This document shows, piece by piece, positions 42,682-51,223 of a stretch of 64,000 bases of DNA. The notes under the pieces were generated by a model. The model was not told the origin of the DNA, did no database searches, and saw only the letters and a list, made by a program, of their open reading frames with translations. This DNA comes from Sanguibacter keddieii DSM 10542 (lineage in GTDB: Bacteria > Actinomycetota > Actinomycetes > Actinomycetales > Cellulomonadaceae). The stretch is taken from the NCBI RefSeq assembly GCF_000024925.1, contig NC_013521.1, positions 1,674,001-1,738,000 on the forward strand, given 5' to 3'. Position 1 is the first letter of the stretch. Each line of letters starts with the position of its first letter. A program made the translations under genes and the position numbers.

Positions 42682-43781
42682 CAGAGCACCACGACCGATC
42701 GCAGGACGTCGCCGCCGTGCATCCGCTCGAAGGCGGCCTCGACGCCGTCGATGCTGATCTCCTCGGTGACGAAGGCGTCGAGGTCGAGGCGACCCTGCTG
42801 GTACAGGTCGACGAGCATCGGGAAGTCGCGGCTGGGCAGGCAGTCGCCGTACCAGCTGGACTTGAGCGAGCCGCCGCGGCCGAAGACGTCGGTGAGGGGG
42901 AGCTCGGGGACCATCATGCCTGCGGTGGGCACCCCGACGAGGACGACCGTCCCGGCGAGGTCGCGGGCGTAGAACGCCTGCTTCCACGTCTCGGGGCGAC
43001 CGACGGCCTCGATGACGATGTCGGCGCCCTCGGCGCCGGGGTAGGTCTTCGCGGAGATCTCGCGGATGGCCTCGACCGGGTCGACCTTGGACGAGTCGAC
43101 GGTGTGCGTCGCGCCGAGCTTCTTCGCGGTCTCGAGCTTCTTGGGGTCGATGTCCACGGCGATGATCGGGCTCGAGCCGGCGAGCGCGGCACCGGCGACG
43201 GCGGCCACGCCGACGCCACCGCAGCCGATGACGGCGACGGACTTGCCGCGGGTGGCGCCGCCGGTGTTGATGGCCGCACCGATGCCGGCCATGACGCCAC
43301 AGCCGAGGAGGCCCACGGCGGCGGGACGGGCCGACGGGTCGACCTTGGTGCACTGCCCGGCCGCGACGAGCGTCTTGTCGGCGAAGGCGCCGATGCCGAG
43401 GGCCGGCGTGAGCTCGGTGCCGTCCTCGAGGGTCATCTTCTGCGTGGCGTTGGCGGTGTTGAAGCAGTACTGCTGCTCGCCGCGCTTGCACGCACGGCAC
43501 TCGCCGCACACGGCGCGCCAGTTGAGGACGACGAAGTCGCCGGGGGCCACCTCGGTGACGCCCTCTCCGACGGCCTCGACGATGCCCGCGGCCTCGTGGC
43601 CGAGCAGGAACGGGAACTCGTCGTTGATGCCACCCTGCTGGTAGTGCAGGTCGGTGTGGCACACCCCGCAGGCCTGGACGGCCACGACGGCCTCACCGGG
43701 CCCGGGGTCGGGGACGTTGATGGTGACGAGCTCGACCGGCGCGCCCTTGGCTCGGGCGATGACGGCTCTGACCTGCTGCAT
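42681..43781 (-). CDS. S-(hydroxymethyl)mycothiol dehydrogenase
   Basis: 366 residues. Zinc-dependent class III-type alcohol dehydrogenase: catalytic Zn ligands Cys41 (CGVCHTDLH) and His62 (LGHEAAG), structural Zn cysteines in [15 protein letters not shown], and NAD loop [30 protein letters not shown] with [10 protein letters not shown] is the mycothiol-specific variant. It oxidises the formaldehyde-mycothiol adduct. ATG 43781 with AAAGG upstream; 34 more open codons upstream lack an SD. Cotranscribed with the MBL-fold hydrolase. Confidence 0.93.
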   Translation of the reverse strand: MQQVRAVIARAKGAPVELVTINVPDPGPGEAVVAVQACGVCHTDLHYQQGGINDEFPFLLGHEAAGIVEAVGEGVTEVAPGDFVVLNWRAVCGECRACKRGEQQYCFNTANATQKMTLEDGTELTPALGIGAFADKTLVAAGQCTKVDPSARPAAVGLLGCGVMAGIGAAINTGGATRGKSVAVIGCGGVGVAAVAGAALAGSSPIIAVDIDPKKLETAKKLGATHTVDSSKVDPVEAIREISAKTYPGAEGADIVIEAVGRPETWKQAFYARDLAGTVVLVGVPTAGMMVPELPLTDVFGRGGSLKSSWYGDCLPSRDFPMLVDLYQQGRLDLDAFVTEEISIDGVEAAFERMHGGDVLRSVVVL

Positions 43782-44012
43782 GGTGAAGACCTTTCGACGA
43801 CTAGCCGCCATCCTCTCAGGCCAAGACGAGGAGTGCAGTCCCGCAGGCCACAGGGTCCCGTGCTTGACTCCCTCGCGAGCCAAATGGGTGGAGCCAGTTC
43901 GCGTCGCTAGTGGGCATCGGGGAAGCTGTTCGTCGGCGCTGAGGGCCCTCGTGATCTTATGCTCAGTTCAATACACTAAGAAGTGCGCGACGTTAACGGT
44001 CGATCTGAGAGG

Positions 44013-44573
44013 TTAAGCTATCCAGATCACCGAACTTGCAACGGTGGCGATACTGAAGACGGCGAGCGAGGCGAAACCGTTAATGGCTCGACCGCAAGCG
44101 TCGAACTTTCGGCTTGCGAGTGATGACAGGCTGATCACTTGTTGCCAAGCATCGATGTGTGCACTGACGTCGCGTGAATGGTTGCCCAATGCTTCGGGGG
44201 TCACGCCGACCAGAGACGGCCACGCGAACCTGTTTACCGCTTCGTGAGAGACCACATTCCGAGGCCTGATTGCGCGGACTAGCCAGAATAGTGTGTATCC
44301 GGCGGAGACTAACGTGGCTGCCGATAGGGTGCCGACGACATAGGTTGGGAGGCAACCGATTTTGACCGCCTGAACGACCTTTTCAGCGTTTGACATCAAC
44401 ATCGTGAGCAGGACGCCAAATGCGGCGGTAAGAACCGTGGCCTTTGCATCGGCAAAACGCACCCAGTTTGCCATCTGGTCCATCGCTTGCAGGCTTCCGT
44501 TATTTGATTCAGAGTCAGCCGCATTCTGCAAAGGTTCCTTCGGCTTGGATCCCCCGCTTTTTCTACGCAACAA
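44013..44573 (-). CDS. Pycsar effector-like transmembrane protein (PycTM-like)
   Basis: 186 residues from a TTG at 44573, with GGAGGGGG nine bases upstream. After a polar tail comes MDQMANWVRFADAKATVL, the conserved start of the Pycsar effector family (PF18967, formerly DUF5706), followed by three to four membrane helices (about 45-62, 76-100, 165-185). In characterised Pycsar systems such effectors sense cCMP or cUMP and disrupt the membrane to stop phage. The gene overlaps the E2-like gene by 11 bases. No separate cyclic-nucleotide-binding domain is visible. GC content is clearly below the neighbouring genes. Confidence 0.8.
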   Translation of the reverse strand: MLRRKSGGSKPKEPLQNAADSESNNGSLQAMDQMANWVRFADAKATVLTAAFGVLLTMLMSNAEKVVQAVKIGCLPTYVVGTLSAATLVSAGYTLFWLVRAIRPRNVVSHEAVNRFAWPSLVGVTPEALGNHSRDVSAHIDAWQQVISLSSLASRKFDACGRAINGFASLAVFSIATVASSVIWIA

Positions 44574-45147
44574 TTGACCGCACCCCCTCCACGGGCCACT
44601 TTCGGGTAACGCGCCATTCCGTGTAGGCCGCGAGCCAGTGGGCCGCCCAGGCTGTTACGGTTGCGGCCGTGTGTTCAGCTGGGTCCCAATCGGCTTTGTC
44701 GGCAACGCACAGGTTTCCGCTAAGGTATAGGTGTGGGGGCTGCGACCATCCACGTCCAGCTGGAATGCCCAGCTGGCGAGTTGCGGGGATCACCCTGGGA
44801 AGGCCCTGGTCGCGCCGTGTGAAGATCCCGATTCGGAAACGCCCTCGGCCCGTATTGATCTCGCCCAGCCAGCACGGCCCGTGGCCGTCGTCAGCCGGGA
44901 CGTAGACAAACCGCGGGAAGGCTTTCTCCATTGCTTCGATGTTGCGATTCAGTTCGACTTCGTCGTCCCACCAGGCGCTAGAGCCTTCGAATCCGTCATC
45001 CGACTCGTCCTCGCCGCCGTGGAAGCTATGATCGGCGATTTGTGTGACGCTCCCTGAGGTGCTGCCATCAAAGACAATCTCGCCGTCAGCAGTCACGTAT
45101 CGAGCAGTGTTGATGCCGAAGTGGCTGAGCAGGGCAGGCATTGACAT
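44563..45147 (-). CDS. Prokaryotic E2 (ubiquitin-conjugating)-like protein
   Basis: 194 residues, ATG at 45147 with SD AGGAG. The C-terminal half has the pattern of CBASS-type standalone E2 proteins: CWLGEINTGRGRFRIGI, PPHLY (137-141), GNLCVADKADW with candidate catalytic Cys147, then WAAHWLAAYTEW and KWPVEG. The first 85 residues are acidic and have no recognised fold. In E2-carrying CBASS such proteins act on the C-terminus of the cyclase; here the upstream gene is a class III cyclase instead. No E1, deubiquitinase (JAB) or ubiquitin-like gene is adjacent. Assignment is by motif only. Confidence 0.72.
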   Translation of the reverse strand: MSMPALLSHFGINTARYVTADGEIVFDGSTSGSVTQIADHSFHGGEDESDDGFEGSSAWWDDEVELNRNIEAMEKAFPRFVYVPADDGHGPCWLGEINTGRGRFRIGIFTRRDQGLPRVIPATRQLGIPAGRGWSQPPHLYLSGNLCVADKADWDPAEHTAATVTAWAAHWLAAYTEWRVTRKWPVEGVRSIVA

Positions 45148-45156
45148 TTCGATCTC

Positions 45157-45966
45157 CTAACACGTCTTGACTTCTGATGTGGGACTACCGTCTAGTGCTC
45201 GAATGACCCCGGGGAGATGTGGCACGATACCCCGCCAGCGGCACTGGAAGAACTTGTAGGATCGGGTCTCGTGGTCACGAGTGTAGCGTTTGGGTGATCG
45301 TTCGTGCTCCAGAAAATGGCGCTCATCGGGTAGTAGGCCTACGAGCCCCTGGCCGGCAACGACTTCCCAAGAGTTCGCGATCTTTTCGCATTTTGCGGCA
45401 AAGTTGGCCGCAAAGCCGATTGGATTTATCTCGTTGTTGTGGGCGCTGCCGGTCCGGATGAAAGTAATCGGGCCGAAGTCCAGTCCCGCGCGAGCTTGCA
45501 AGCGTGCTAAACCCTGTGACTCCAGCCACGGATTGACTTCTCTTTCGATCGCGTCTAGTGCGAAGGCGCAGGCCCCCAGTGCCATGACTGCTGTGAAGTC
45601 TTTCGGGCCGGGAGTGAAGCCGGCGAAGAGTCCGTCCCCCCGGAGGCCTAGAGGGTATCCGCCAAATTTGCTCACAGTTTCGATGAAGCCGGATAGCACG
45701 GCGTCGGCGAGGTCTGCAGTCACGTCTGGGTCATCCCAGAATGTTCGACCAGTAAAATTGGAAAGGTCGAGGAAGACTGCGATCATGTCTGCCGAGCGCT
45801 TCGAGCCGACCTCGAGATCCTCGAAATCGGGGTGCCCGAGCGATCGCGTCTCGAGGTGGGTGCGCGCAGACAACTGCGCGTGCTCGAAGGCGGCGGAGCG
45901 ATCCTGGCGGATCGTGAAGTTCTCGCGGACTGTCGCGCCAAAATGCTCTTTGCTGTAGTCAGTCAC
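45157..45966 (-). CDS. Class III nucleotide cyclase, Pycsar-type (PycC-like)
   Basis: 269 residues from a GTG at 45966 with SD AAGGGG. Catalytic-domain features: metal Asp67 in VFLDLSNFTGR, Asp111 in GLRGDGLFAGF, the AGLDFGPITF strand, and NPIGFAANFAAKCEKIA where Asn188 and Lys192 align to the Asn/Arg pair of class III cyclases. A short alpha-helical N-terminus and a C-terminal tail ending in Cys269 flank it. PycC enzymes make cCMP or cUMP on infection; the nucleotide made here is not determined. First gene of a three-gene operon, nine bases before the E2-like start. Confidence 0.85.
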   Translation of the reverse strand: MTDYSKEHFGATVRENFTIRQDRSAAFEHAQLSARTHLETRSLGHPDFEDLEVGSKRSADMIAVFLDLSNFTGRTFWDDPDVTADLADAVLSGFIETVSKFGGYPLGLRGDGLFAGFTPGPKDFTAVMALGACAFALDAIEREVNPWLESQGLARLQARAGLDFGPITFIRTGSAHNNEINPIGFAANFAAKCEKIANSWEVVAGQGLVGLLPDERHFLEHERSPKRYTRDHETRSYKFFQCRWRGIVPHLPGVIRALDGSPTSEVKTC

Positions 45967-46206
45967 TAGCGCCCCTTGCGTTGAGTCGTGCGGTGCTCAG
46001 AGCAGACTGTACGAGGCGCCACCGACATCGCCAGACCTTCATGATCGTGGCGCTGCCTTCGGCAAGGCGGGCGGTCTCATCGGGAGGTGCTGAGATGTGT
46101 CTAGGTTCGTCCTGGCTTAGGCGCTTTTCGGAGAGCGGGACCGGATAGCGGCGCCCCGTAGGCCTCTTGGGCAAGACCGTGCGCCGCAGGTAGGGCCGCA
46201 GACGAC
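45967..46206. other. Upstream region of the Pycsar-like operon
   Basis: 240 bases between the cyclase start and the glnA1 terminator; with that terminator and the spacer to glnA1 the gene-free stretch is 320 bases. On the minus strand TACAGT (46010-46005) is a possible -10 without a matching -35. A 71-codon minus-strand frame (46174-45959) overlaps the cyclase start but has no recognisable content. No att site, tRNA or insertion-sequence remnant is evident. Confidence 0.45.
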
Positions 46207-46241
46207 AGCACCCCGCCCGCCACGAGGGCGGACGGGGTGCT
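46207..46241 (-). terminator. Terminator after glnA1
   Basis: AGCACCCCGCCCGCC, a 5-base loop, GGCGGACGGGGTGCT: a 15-bp stem with one mismatch, 46 bases beyond the glnA1 stop. It separates glnA1 from the Pycsar-like operon on the same strand. Confidence 0.75.
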
Positions 46242-46286
46242 GCGTGCGTTCAGCTCACAGACCTGCTCGTGCAGGCCCGGCGACCG

Positions 46287-47711
46287 TCAGAGGTCGTAGT
46301 AGAGCTCGAACTCGTGCGGGTGCGGGCGCAGGCGGATCGGGTCGATCTCGTTGGTGCGCTTGTAGTCGATCCACGTCGAGATGAGGTCGGGGGTGAAGAC
46401 GTCCCCGACGGTCAGGAAGTCGTGGTCGGCCTCGAGGGCGTCGAGGGCCTCGCCGAGCGACGCGGGCACCTGCTGGATCGCCGCGTGCTCCTCGGGCGGG
46501 AGCTCGTAGAGGTCCTTGTCGACCGGCTCCGGGGGCTCGATGCGGTTCTTGATGCCGTCGATGCCGGCGAGCAGCTGGGCGGCGAAGGCCAGGTACGGGT
46601 TGGCCGACGGGTCGGGCACGCGGAACTCGATGCGCTTGGCCTTCGGCGAGTTGCCGGTCACCGGGATGCGGATGCAGGCAGAGCGGTTGCGGGCCGAGTA
46701 GACCAGGTTGACCGGCGCCTCGTAGCCCGGGACCAGGCGGTGGTAGGAGTTCACCGACGGGTTGGTGAAGGCGAGCAGCGCGGGGGCGTGCTTGAGTAGG
46801 CCACCGATGTACCAGCGAGCCATGTCGGACAGGCCGCCGTAGCCCTTCTCGTCGAAGAACAGCGGCACGCCGTCCTTCCAGAGGGACTGGTGGGAGTGCA
46901 TGCCCGAGCCGTTGTCGCCGAAGATGGGCTTCGGCATGAAGGTCGCGGACTTGCCGGCGTCCCAGGCGACGTTCTTGATGACGTACTTGAACTTCATCAG
47001 GTCGTCGGCCGCTGCGGTCAGCGTCGAGAAGCGGTAGTTGATCTCCTGCTGGCCGGCGGTGCCCACCTCGTGGTGCGCGCGCTCGACGTCGAGGCCGACC
47101 TCACCGAGGACCGCGCACATCTCGTCGCGCAGGTCGGCCATCTGGTCGTTGGGGGAGACGGGGAAGTAGCCACCCTTGTAGCGGGTCTTGTAGCCGAGGT
47201 TGCCACCCTCCTCCTCGCGGCCAGTGTTCCAGGCTGCTTCCTTGGAGTCGATGTGGAAGTAGGACTCGTTCGCGGCGGTCTTGAAGCGGACGTCGTCGAA
47301 GATGTAGAACTCGGCCTCGGGTGCGAAGAACGCGGTGTCCGCGATGCCGGTGCTCTTGAGGTACGCCTCGGCCTTGAACGCGACGTTGCGCGGGTCGCGG
47401 GAGTACGCCTCGTCGGTGAAGGGGTCGACGATCGAGAAGTTGACGATGAGCGTCTTGCGCTTGCGGAAGGGGTCGATGTACGCGGTGGTGACATCGGGGA
47501 TGAGCTTCATGTCCGACTCGTGGATCGCCTGGAAGCCGCGGATCGAGGACCCGTCGAACATCATGCCGTCGGTGAAGGCGGACTCGGCGAACTGCGAGAT
47601 CGGGATGTTGAAGTGCTGCATCACACCTGGCAGGTCGCAGAACCGTACGTCGACGAACTCGACGCCCTCGTCCTGGGTGAAGGCGATTGCCTCCTCGGCG
47701 TTCTTGAACAT
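46287..47711 (-). CDS. glnA1: Glutamine synthetase type I (adenylylatable)
   Basis: 474 residues, the main ammonia-assimilating enzyme. Signatures: [10 protein letters not shown] (52-61), [23 protein letters not shown] and the adenylylation loop [11 protein letters not shown] with Tyr402, the likely target of GlnE. Length and loop are those of the GSI-beta class. The upstream region carries a GlnR-type box (47795-47810). A terminator follows the gene. Confidence 0.96.
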   Translation of the reverse strand: MFKNAEEAIAFTQDEGVEFVDVRFCDLPGVMQHFNIPISQFAESAFTDGMMFDGSSIRGFQAIHESDMKLIPDVTTAYIDPFRKRKTLIVNFSIVDPFTDEAYSRDPRNVAFKAEAYLKSTGIADTAFFAPEAEFYIFDDVRFKTAANESYFHIDSKEAAWNTGREEEGGNLGYKTRYKGGYFPVSPNDQMADLRDEMCAVLGEVGLDVERAHHEVGTAGQQEINYRFSTLTAAADDLMKFKYVIKNVAWDAGKSATFMPKPIFGDNGSGMHSHQSLWKDGVPLFFDEKGYGGLSDMARWYIGGLLKHAPALLAFTNPSVNSYHRLVPGYEAPVNLVYSARNRSACIRIPVTGNSPKAKRIEFRVPDPSANPYLAFAAQLLAGIDGIKNRIEPPEPVDKDLYELPPEEHAAIQQVPASLGEALDALEADHDFLTVGDVFTPDLISTWIDYKRTNEIDPIRLRPHPHEFELYYDL

Positions 47712-47772
47712 CCGCTTCTCCTTGATCGATGTCGCCCTGGCGTGCCGGGCAGTTCAAACGTAGGGCTGATGG

Positions 47773-47810
47773 GTTTCCCCACCATGTTCCCAATGTTTCC
47801 ATCATGTTAC
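47773..47810 (-). promoter_or_regulatory. GlnR-like binding sites upstream of glnA1
   Basis: Reading on the glnA1 strand, GTAAC-ATGATG-GAAAC (47810-47795) is a full match to the actinobacterial GlnR pattern gTnAC-n6-GaAAC. A second, looser GGAAC-n8-GAAAC follows at 47790-47773; the two GAAAC boxes are 22 bases apart, two helical turns. The sites lie 62-99 bases upstream of the start codon. Confidence 0.65.
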
Positions 47811-47997
47811 GAACCGAGAGCCTGCGTGACGTCCGTGTGTCCGCCCAGCGGGACCGGGGCATGTTGTGTCTCGCTGGTCGGGAGGCGTCTGACCGAGGCG
47901 TGGATGGGCTGCGGAGCGCTGAGGGTGCCCCGGGGGTGCACGGAGGGTGCGCTGGGTACTCGGTGAGCGGCGCGCCCCGGCCACGTATCCTGAGGGG

Positions 47998-48441
47998 GTG
48001 GCATCACGTGACGACATCGGCTCATGGCTCGAGGGCACCCCGCAGGGCGACGGCTCGGGAGGCCGCGGCGACCGGCTCGGTCTGCCGCGCTCCGGCCCTG
48101 GCTCCCTCGCCCCGACCGGTCGGCGCGTCCTGGCGCTCCTGATCGACTGGCTGGTCGCGAGCCTGGTGAGCCTGGCGCTGTTCGACTACCACCCGATGGC
48201 CACGCTGGCCGTCTTCGCCGTCGAGAACATCTCGCTGGTCTCGACCCTCGGCTACACGATCGGGCACCGCGCCCTCGGCATCGTCGTCCGCCCCGAGGTC
48301 TCCGGCATCCCGACCATCGGCTTCCTGCGCGGCACGATCCGCAGCCTCCTGCTGTGCCTGGTGATCCCCGCCGCCGTGTGGGACGCCGACGGCCGCGGCC
48401 TCCACGACAAGGCCGCCCGCACGGTCATCGTCCGCCGCTGA
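47998..48441 (+). CDS. RDD family membrane protein (short form)
   Basis: 147 residues from a GTG at 47998. The N-terminus MASRDDIGSWLEGTPQ is typical of the actinobacterial RDD protein encoded next to glnA. The RDD domain runs from residue 42 (RRVLALLIDWLVASL) to LHDKAARTVIV at the end, with about three helices. Unlike the two RDD proteins at 2362-4599 it has no extracytoplasmic domain. Divergent from glnA1. Confidence 0.85.
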   Translation: MASRDDIGSWLEGTPQGDGSGGRGDRLGLPRSGPGSLAPTGRRVLALLIDWLVASLVSLALFDYHPMATLAVFAVENISLVSTLGYTIGHRALGIVVRPEVSGIPTIGFLRGTIRSLLLCLVIPAAVWDADGRGLHDKAARTVIVRR

Positions 48442-48583
48442 CCCCACGAGCTCGCACGCAGAGTCGCGAGGTCGCACGGACACGCCAAGCAGGCGTGATC
48501 TTGGGGCCCGTCTGGCGCGTCTGTGCGACCTGGCGGTGAGGGGTGCGACCTCGCGGACCGTCGGCGGTGGACCGTCCTCACGA

Positions 48584-48623
48584 CAGAGCGACGCCCGCTC
48601 CTGTCGGGGCGGGCGTCGCTCTG
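48584..48623. terminator. Bidirectional terminator hairpin
   Basis: CAGAGCGACGCCCGC, a 10-base loop, GCGGGCGTCGCTCTG: a perfect 15-bp stem between the convergent RDD and DUF4191 genes. Confidence 0.75.
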
Positions 48624-48645
48624 GGTGTGGCCTCTGCGGGTGCAG

Positions 48646-49392
48646 TCAGCGCATGCCCTTGCGGTCGGGGCGGGCGCGGTTGGGGTCGACACCCTTGGGG
48701 ATCGGCATGCGGATCTTGCCGAGCGCGGTGAGACGCTTGCCGACCTCGCCGACCTCGGCCTTGTTGAGCTTCGGCTTGAGCTTCTGCACGTGGCGCGCGA
48801 GCTTGGGCAGCGGGACCTGTCCCTCGCCGTTGCCGCACTGGACGACCGTGACCGGCACGCCCGAGAGGATGCGGCTGAGCTTGCGCTGCTCGGCGTCGAC
48901 GAGCTTCTTCACGCGGCCGGAGGGGCCCTCGGTGACGAGCACGATGCCGGCGCGGCCGAGGCCGCGGAACAGCAGGTCCTGCGTCTTGGGGTCCACGGCG
49001 GCGGGCTCTTCGTCGAAGCTCCATCCGCGGCGGATCGTCCCGAGCGCGGCGCGGGCGGCGCCGGGCTGCCCCTCGATCTCCGCGTACTGGGCGCGCTCGG
49101 CGCGGCGGGCGAGCACGAACATCGCGCCGAGCAGACCGAAGGGCACGCCGATGATCGACATGTAGACGGGCTGGCCCCACCAGAGGCCGATGCCGACGAA
49201 CAGGGCGACGATGCCGACGAACACGCCGAGCATGATCCACGGGACCTTGCGGTCCCGCGCGTAGGTCATCTTGTAGGCCTGGAAGACCTGGTGATACCAG
49301 CGGACCTTCTTGGGCTTCTTCTGCTTCTTGGGGGCACCCTGGGCGTCTGCTGCGACGCCGGGGGCGATCTCGTCCTTGTTCTTGCGGGCCAT
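48646..49392 (-). CDS. DUF4191 domain membrane protein
   Basis: 248 residues. A Lys-rich N-terminus (KKQKKPKKVRWYHQVFQAY) precedes two membrane helices (about 50-70 and 75-95) and a cytoplasmic domain with RGLGRAGIVLVTEG and VDPNRARPDRKGMR. The family sits beside lipA throughout actinobacteria (as in mycobacteria), but its role is unknown. It follows lipA in the same direction. Confidence 0.88.
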   Translation of the reverse strand: MARKNKDEIAPGVAADAQGAPKKQKKPKKVRWYHQVFQAYKMTYARDRKVPWIMLGVFVGIVALFVGIGLWWGQPVYMSIIGVPFGLLGAMFVLARRAERAQYAEIEGQPGAARAALGTIRRGWSFDEEPAAVDPKTQDLLFRGLGRAGIVLVTEGPSGRVKKLVDAEQRKLSRILSGVPVTVVQCGNGEGQVPLPKLARHVQKLKPKLNKAEVGEVGKRLTALGKIRMPIPKGVDPNRARPDRKGMR

Positions 49393-49438
49393 GATCCTCA
49401 GTCTAGCGGGGCCGGACGGTGCTCCGAGGAGCGTCCCG

Positions 49439-50440
49439 TCAGCGGGCGAGCAGGGTCGACGCCTCCTGGCGGGACGTGGTCGGTTCCGTGAGGTACGCGA
49501 GCGCCTCGGGCACCTCGTGGCCGCGCCTGCGCATCGCCTGGCCCCACAGCCGACCGGCCCGGTAGGACGACCGGACCAAGGGGCCGGCCATGACCCCCGA
49601 GAACCCCATGCGGTCGGCGGCGTCGGAGAGCTCGACGAACTCCTCAGGCCGCACCCACCGGTCGACGGGGTGGTGCCGGACCGAGGGTCGCAGGTACTGG
49701 GTGATCGTCACGAGGTCGCACCCGGCGTCGTGGAGGTCCTGCAGTGCTTCTTCGGCCTCGGTCGTGGTCTCGCCCATGCCGAGGATGAGGTTCGACTTGG
49801 TGACCAGCCCTGCCTCGCGGGCTCGGGTGATGACGGACAGCGACCGCTCGTAGCGGAAGCCGGGGCGGATCTGCTTGAAGATGCGCGGCACGGTCTCGAC
49901 GTTGTGGGCCAGGACCTCTGGCAAGGACTCGTTCACGGCGTCGAGCAGCTCGGGCACCGCGTTGAAGTCGGGGATGAGCAGCTCGACGCCGGTGCCGGGG
50001 TTGAGGGCGTGGATCTGCCGGACGGTCTCGGCGTAGAGCCATGCCCCACCGTCGGCCAGGTCGTCGCGGGCCACGCCGGTCACCGTCGAGTACCGCAGGC
50101 CCATGGTCTGGACGGACTCGGCGACGCGGCGCGGCTCGTCGGTGTCGAGGTCGGCGGGCTTCCCGGTGTCGATCTGGCAGAAGTCGCAGCGTCGCGTGCA
50201 CTGGGAGCCTCCGATGAGGAAGGTCGCCTCGCGGTCTTCCCAGCACTCGAAGATGTTGGGGCAGCCGGCCTCCTCGCAGACGGTGTGGAGACCGCCTGCC
50301 TTCACGAGTCCCTTGAGCTCGGTGTACTCGGGGCCCATGGTGGCGCGGGTCTTGATCCAGCCGGGCTTCTTCTCGATCGGCGTCGCGGCGTTGCGGGCCT
50401 CGACCCGCAGCATGCGGCGTCCCTCGGGTGCGATGGTCAC
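49439..50440 (-). CDS. lipA: Lipoyl synthase
   Basis: 333 residues. Radical SAM enzyme inserting two sulfurs into octanoyl groups. The sacrificed auxiliary cluster cysteines are Cys55, Cys60 and Cys66 ([12 protein letters not shown]) and the radical SAM cysteines are Cys81, Cys85 and Cys88 (CTRRCDFC). It acts after LipB, encoded next upstream on the same strand. Its product is needed by the lipoyl domains of SucB in this window. Confidence 0.96.
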   Translation of the reverse strand: MTIAPEGRRMLRVEARNAATPIEKKPGWIKTRATMGPEYTELKGLVKAGGLHTVCEEAGCPNIFECWEDREATFLIGGSQCTRRCDFCQIDTGKPADLDTDEPRRVAESVQTMGLRYSTVTGVARDDLADGGAWLYAETVRQIHALNPGTGVELLIPDFNAVPELLDAVNESLPEVLAHNVETVPRIFKQIRPGFRYERSLSVITRAREAGLVTKSNLILGMGETTTEAEEALQDLHDAGCDLVTITQYLRPSVRHHPVDRWVRPEEFVELSDAADRMGFSGVMAGPLVRSSYRAGRLWGQAMRRRGHEVPEALAYLTEPTTSRQEASTLLAR

Positions 50441-50569
50441 AGGCGGTCTCCCAGAGATAGTTTCTGGTCAGCGTACAACAATCTCTCCAGGCGGCATCGA
50501 GCGACCGCTCGCCGCCGGGTCAGCCGGACCCCTCCTCGTCCGGCGAGCGTCGCGTCGGTGCTCGTCGGG

Positions 50570-51214
50570 TCAGCGGTCCGTAGCCCCGGGAAGCCGCTCG
50601 CGCAGGTGCACCTCGAGCAGCGGCGCGACCTCGGTGACGGTCACGCTCCGCCCCAGCTCGAGGCTGAGCGTGGTGACACCCGCGTCGGCGATGCCGCACG
50701 GCACGATCGGCGCGTAGTGCGCCAGGTCGGCGTCGCAGTTGAGCGCGAGGCCGTGCATGGTCACGCCCCGGGCCACCCGGACCCCGATCGCGCAGACCTT
50801 GCGGGCCGGGAGGTCTGCGGTCGGGGCGCACCAGACCCCCGAGCGTCCCTCGACGCGGACGGTCTCGAGCCCGAGGTCGTGGCAGACGGCGACGACGGCG
50901 TCCTCGAGCAGCCGGACGTAGGCGACCACGTCCACCGGGTCGGCGAGCGTCACGATCGGGTAGGCGACGAGCTGGCCGGGGCCGTGCCAGGTGATCTTGC
51001 CGCCGCGGTCGACGTCGACCACCTGGTGGCCGTCCGTGGGGCGCTCGGCCTGCCGGGTCCGCCGGCCGGCCGTGTAGACCGGAGCGTGCTCGACGATGAG
51101 CACGGTGCTGGGCAGTGTCCCTGCGACGACCTCGGCGTGGACGGCGCGCTGCAGCGCCCACGTCTCCTCGAAGTCGGCGAGCCTGGCCCCGAGGTCGACC
51201 TGCCGGAAGTCCAT
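50570..51214 (-). CDS. lipB: Octanoyltransferase
   Basis: 214 residues. Transfers octanoate from acyl carrier protein to lipoyl domains. Motifs: RGGKITWHGPGQLVAYPI, KVCAIGVRVARGVTMHG with catalytic Lys, and VPCGIADAGVTTL with the catalytic Cys. It is 129 bases from lipA, same strand. The adjacent MarR gene ends nine bases before its start on the minus strand. Confidence 0.95.
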   Translation of the reverse strand: MDFRQVDLGARLADFEETWALQRAVHAEVVAGTLPSTVLIVEHAPVYTAGRRTRQAERPTDGHQVVDVDRGGKITWHGPGQLVAYPIVTLADPVDVVAYVRLLEDAVVAVCHDLGLETVRVEGRSGVWCAPTADLPARKVCAIGVRVARGVTMHGLALNCDADLAHYAPIVPCGIADAGVTTLSLELGRSVTVTEVAPLLEVHLRERLPGATDR

Positions 51215-51223
51215 CGCCTCAGG

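Noticed and set aside
41687-46007. 13-bp direct repeat GCTCAGAGCAGAC at 41687 and 45995 as possible att sites around the defence region
   Set aside because: Matches of this length are expected by chance in a window of this size; the repeat also encloses backbone genes and no integrase is present.
45959-46174. 71-codon minus-strand frame upstream of the cyclase
   Set aside because: No recognisable domain, no clear SD, overlaps the well-supported cyclase start; may be a degraded remnant but cannot be supported as a gene.
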